NCBI RefSeq assembly: GCF_038433465.1
Contig: NZ_JAESVF010000008.1
Coordinates: 76,498 to 140,497 of the forward strand
Source: Galbibacter sp038433465
GTDB lineage: Bacteria > Bacteroidota > Bacteroidia > Flavobacteriales > Flavobacteriaceae
Length of the DNA: 64,000 nt
Reading direction: 5' to 3'
Below the pieces are notes generated by a model. The model saw nothing but the letters and a program-made list of their open reading frames with translations, did not search any database and was not told the origin of the DNA. Of the stretch, positions 62,536 through 64,000 are shown one piece after another (position 1 is the first letter of the stretch; each line of letters begins with the position of its first letter). The translations under genes and the position numbers were made by a program.

Positions 62536-63660
62536 CTAAAAATCGTGTATTTTATCGATAATAAATTGGTAGTCGTTTTTATTTTGTACGAAATCCAATT
62601 CCGAAATATCGATGATTAACGGGTTAATGTTTGGATGTGTTTTTATAAATTCGAGATAACCGTTATTTATTTTTTCTAAATAATCTGGCGGGATACTTTG
62701 CTCGTAACTTCTTCCTCGTTTTTTTATGTTATGTAAAAGTCGCTCGGTGTTTTGGTGTAAATAAACGTACACATCGGGCTTTACAACTTCTTTGTACATA
62801 AAATTAAAGAGTTTTCTGTACAGTATAAATTCATCTTCTTGAAGGGTAACTTTAGCAAAGATGAGCGATTTAAAGATATCGTAATCGCTTACCATAAAAT
62901 TTTTAAACAAATCTGGATGCGCAGTGTCATCGGTAAATTGTTGATATCTATCAGCTAAAAAAGACATTTCCAACGGAAAAGCATAGCGATTTCTATCTTC
63001 GTAAAATTTTGGTAAAAACGGATTGTCTGCAAAGCGTTCCAAGATAAGTTTTCCGTTAAATTCTTCAGCAATCTTGGTAGCAAGTGTAGTTTTTCCGGCG
63101 CCAATATTTCCTTCAATGGCAATAAAGTTGAATTTTGAAAAGTCTTTTTTCAGTATTGAAATCTCTAAATTAGTTTTTTCAAGTTCGCTTTCATCTTCAC
63201 AAAAATCGAGTAATTCAGCAATACTTTTTTGTAAAATAGGATGAACTTTTCCCGGAGCGATATCTGCCAACGGTTGCAAAACAAACTTACGTAGCTGTAA
63301 ATGTGGATGCGGAATAATAAGGTCGGGTTCGTCGATAATTTCATCTTCATAAAAAAGAATGTCTAAATCGATGGTGCGAGCCGAATAACCTTTGGAATTA
63401 GAGCGTACTCTCCCCATTTTTTGCTCTATCTGCAACAGGCAATCCAACAATTCTTGCGGTTGTAATTGGGTGTCTAAACCGATGCAAATATTGTAAAAAT
63501 CGTCGCTATCAAAACCCCAAGGTGGTGTTTGGTAAATGGGAGAACAAGAAATAACAGTCCCGGCACTTTCGTTTAAAAGTTGAACGGTTGTATTTAGATT
63601 TTTAAACTTGTCGCCTAAATTGCTTCCTGCGGAAATATATGTACGTTTGTAGTGAATCAT
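62536..63660 (-). CDS. folK: Fusion of HPPK (FolK) and deoxynucleoside kinase
   Basis: The 374-residue protein has two enzymes in one chain. Residues about 1-160 are 6-hydroxymethyl-7,8-dihydropterin pyrophosphokinase of folate synthesis: SAGSNLGDKFKNL, PIYQTPPWGF, RTIDLDILFY and IIPHPHLQLRKFVLQPL are its signatures. Residues about 175-374 are a deoxynucleoside kinase of the dGK/dAK type: EGNIGAGKTTLA (P loop), ERFADNPFLPKFY, DRYQQF and KKRGRSYEQ (lid arginines). It may link folate supply and dNTP salvage. Similar fusions are known in Bacteroidota; the HPPK half alone would be folK. Confidence 0.93.
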   Translation of the reverse strand: MIHYKRTYISAGSNLGDKFKNLNTTVQLLNESAGTVISCSPIYQTPPWGFDSDDFYNICIGLDTQLQPQELLDCLLQIEQKMGRVRSNSKGYSARTIDLDILFYEDEIIDEPDLIIPHPHLQLRKFVLQPLADIAPGKVHPILQKSIAELLDFCEDESELEKTNLEISILKKDFSKFNFIAIEGNIGAGKTTLATKIAEEFNGKLILERFADNPFLPKFYEDRNRYAFPLEMSFLADRYQQFTDDTAHPDLFKNFMVSDYDIFKSLIFAKVTLQEDEFILYRKLFNFMYKEVVKPDVYVYLHQNTERLLHNIKKRGRSYEQSIPPDYLEKINNGYLEFIKTHPNINPLIIDISELDFVQNKNDYQFIIDKIHDF

Positions 63661-63766
63661 AATGAGGGCACAAAATAACGAAAAGATATGCGAAAGATGT
63701 GTATAATTGAATTGTTTTGTTTTCTTTTATCGTTGATTTTTTTTATCGTTAATCGGAAGCAAATCC

Positions 63767-63877
63767 GTCATTTCGAATGAGGCATAGCCGAAGAGAAACC
63801 TCTTTTTTATGATTGTTAATCTGTGTAATTGTTAAATCGATTGAAAGTTTTTAGATCTCTCCTTTCGTCGAGATGAC
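63767..63877. repeat. Inverted-repeat-bounded intergenic element
   Basis: GTCATTTCGA at the left end and TCGAGATGAC at the right end are imperfect inverted repeats (9 of 10). Inside, AGAGAAACCTC and GATCTCTCCTTTCG extend the partial symmetry. The size is about 110 bases. It resembles short dispersed palindromic elements of flavobacteria. The remainder of the gene-free end 63661-64000 shows only one terminator. Confidence 0.5.
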
Positions 63878-63930
63878 ATTTATATTTCTTTAAATCTTTT
63901 AATTTTTCAATCCTTCAATAATCAACACAA

Positions 63931-63963
63931 AAAAGACCGTTTCCATATTGAAAACGGTCTTCT
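63931..63963. terminator. Hairpin terminator near the window end
   Basis: AAGACCGTTT pairs with AAACGGTCTT around a short loop, with A/T-rich tails on both sides. It probably belongs to a gene beyond the right edge that is transcribed toward this window. Confidence 0.65.
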
Positions 63964-64000
63964 AAAAAATAGAGGGACTTATAGTGCGCTCTAACTTGTT

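Noticed and set aside
1..64000. CRISPR arrays, prophage, insertion-sequence transposases or toxin-antitoxin pairs
   Set aside because: I saw no regularly spaced direct repeats, no transposase or integrase motifs and no paired small antitoxin/toxin genes.

Overview
The window is AT-rich DNA from a member of the Bacteroidota, most likely a marine Flavobacteriaceae. The evidence is SusC/SusD pairs, the gldKLMN genes of the type IX secretion/gliding machinery, STN-type TonB receptors with ECF sigma/FecR partners, TAnnTTTG promoter boxes, almost no Shine-Dalgarno sequences, and a folK-deoxynucleoside kinase fusion. Genus cannot be decided from the sequence alone.

Layout. 1-4.3 kb: end of an aspartyl protease-like gene, a TlpA-type thioredoxin, DsbD and a small lipoprotein. 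4.4-11.1 kb (minus strand): groEL, groES, secG, a TPR protein, lptE, a sigma-54 activator without receiver domain, and miaB. 11.3-20.7 kb (plus): a membrane protein, topA, an arginase-fold protein with degenerate metal motifs, then gldK-gldL-gldM-gldN. 21-24.5 kb: pirin, a small lipoprotein, a GAF-type methionine sulfoxide reductase, purH. 24.6-30.2 kb: the elongation operon mreB-mreC-mreD-mrdA-rodA. 30.6-40.1 kb (minus): an ECF sigma factor, FecR anti-sigma factor, STN-type SusC, SusD, a fasciclin lipoprotein, another lipoprotein and a thioredoxin, with no carbohydrate enzyme. 40.8-58.2 kb: a complete alginate utilisation locus. 58.3-63.7 kb: tRNA-Leu, tRNA-Gly, mutS, a SpoU-type RNA methyltransferase and the folK-dNK fusion.

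The alginate locus can be read as one pathway. A secreted PL7 lyase cuts alginate. SusC/SusD and a PKD lipoprotein bind and import oligomers. PL6 and PL17 lyases reduce them to unsaturated monouronate, and a KdgF-type cupin linearises it. An ExuT-like MFS carrier moves the product into the cytoplasm, an SDR reduces it to KDG, KdgK phosphorylates it and a KDPG aldolase splits it. A FadR/GntR-type regulator lies in the middle. Paired copies of the palindrome TGGTNAACCA lie at the PL6, susC and regulator promoters, and one full copy lies at the divergent RraA-like gene. This defines a candidate four-promoter regulon that brings RraA into the pathway.

The main items beyond standard annotation are: that operator set; a second palindrome shared by the leaders of susC and the MFS gene; a leader peptide plus terminator-like hairpin in the susC 5' region; an ECF sigma gene whose conserved N-terminus has no ATG/GTG/TTG start; three copies of a MITE-like intergenic element with two conserved hairpins; an orphan strong terminator; and the degenerate arginase beside the gliding genes.
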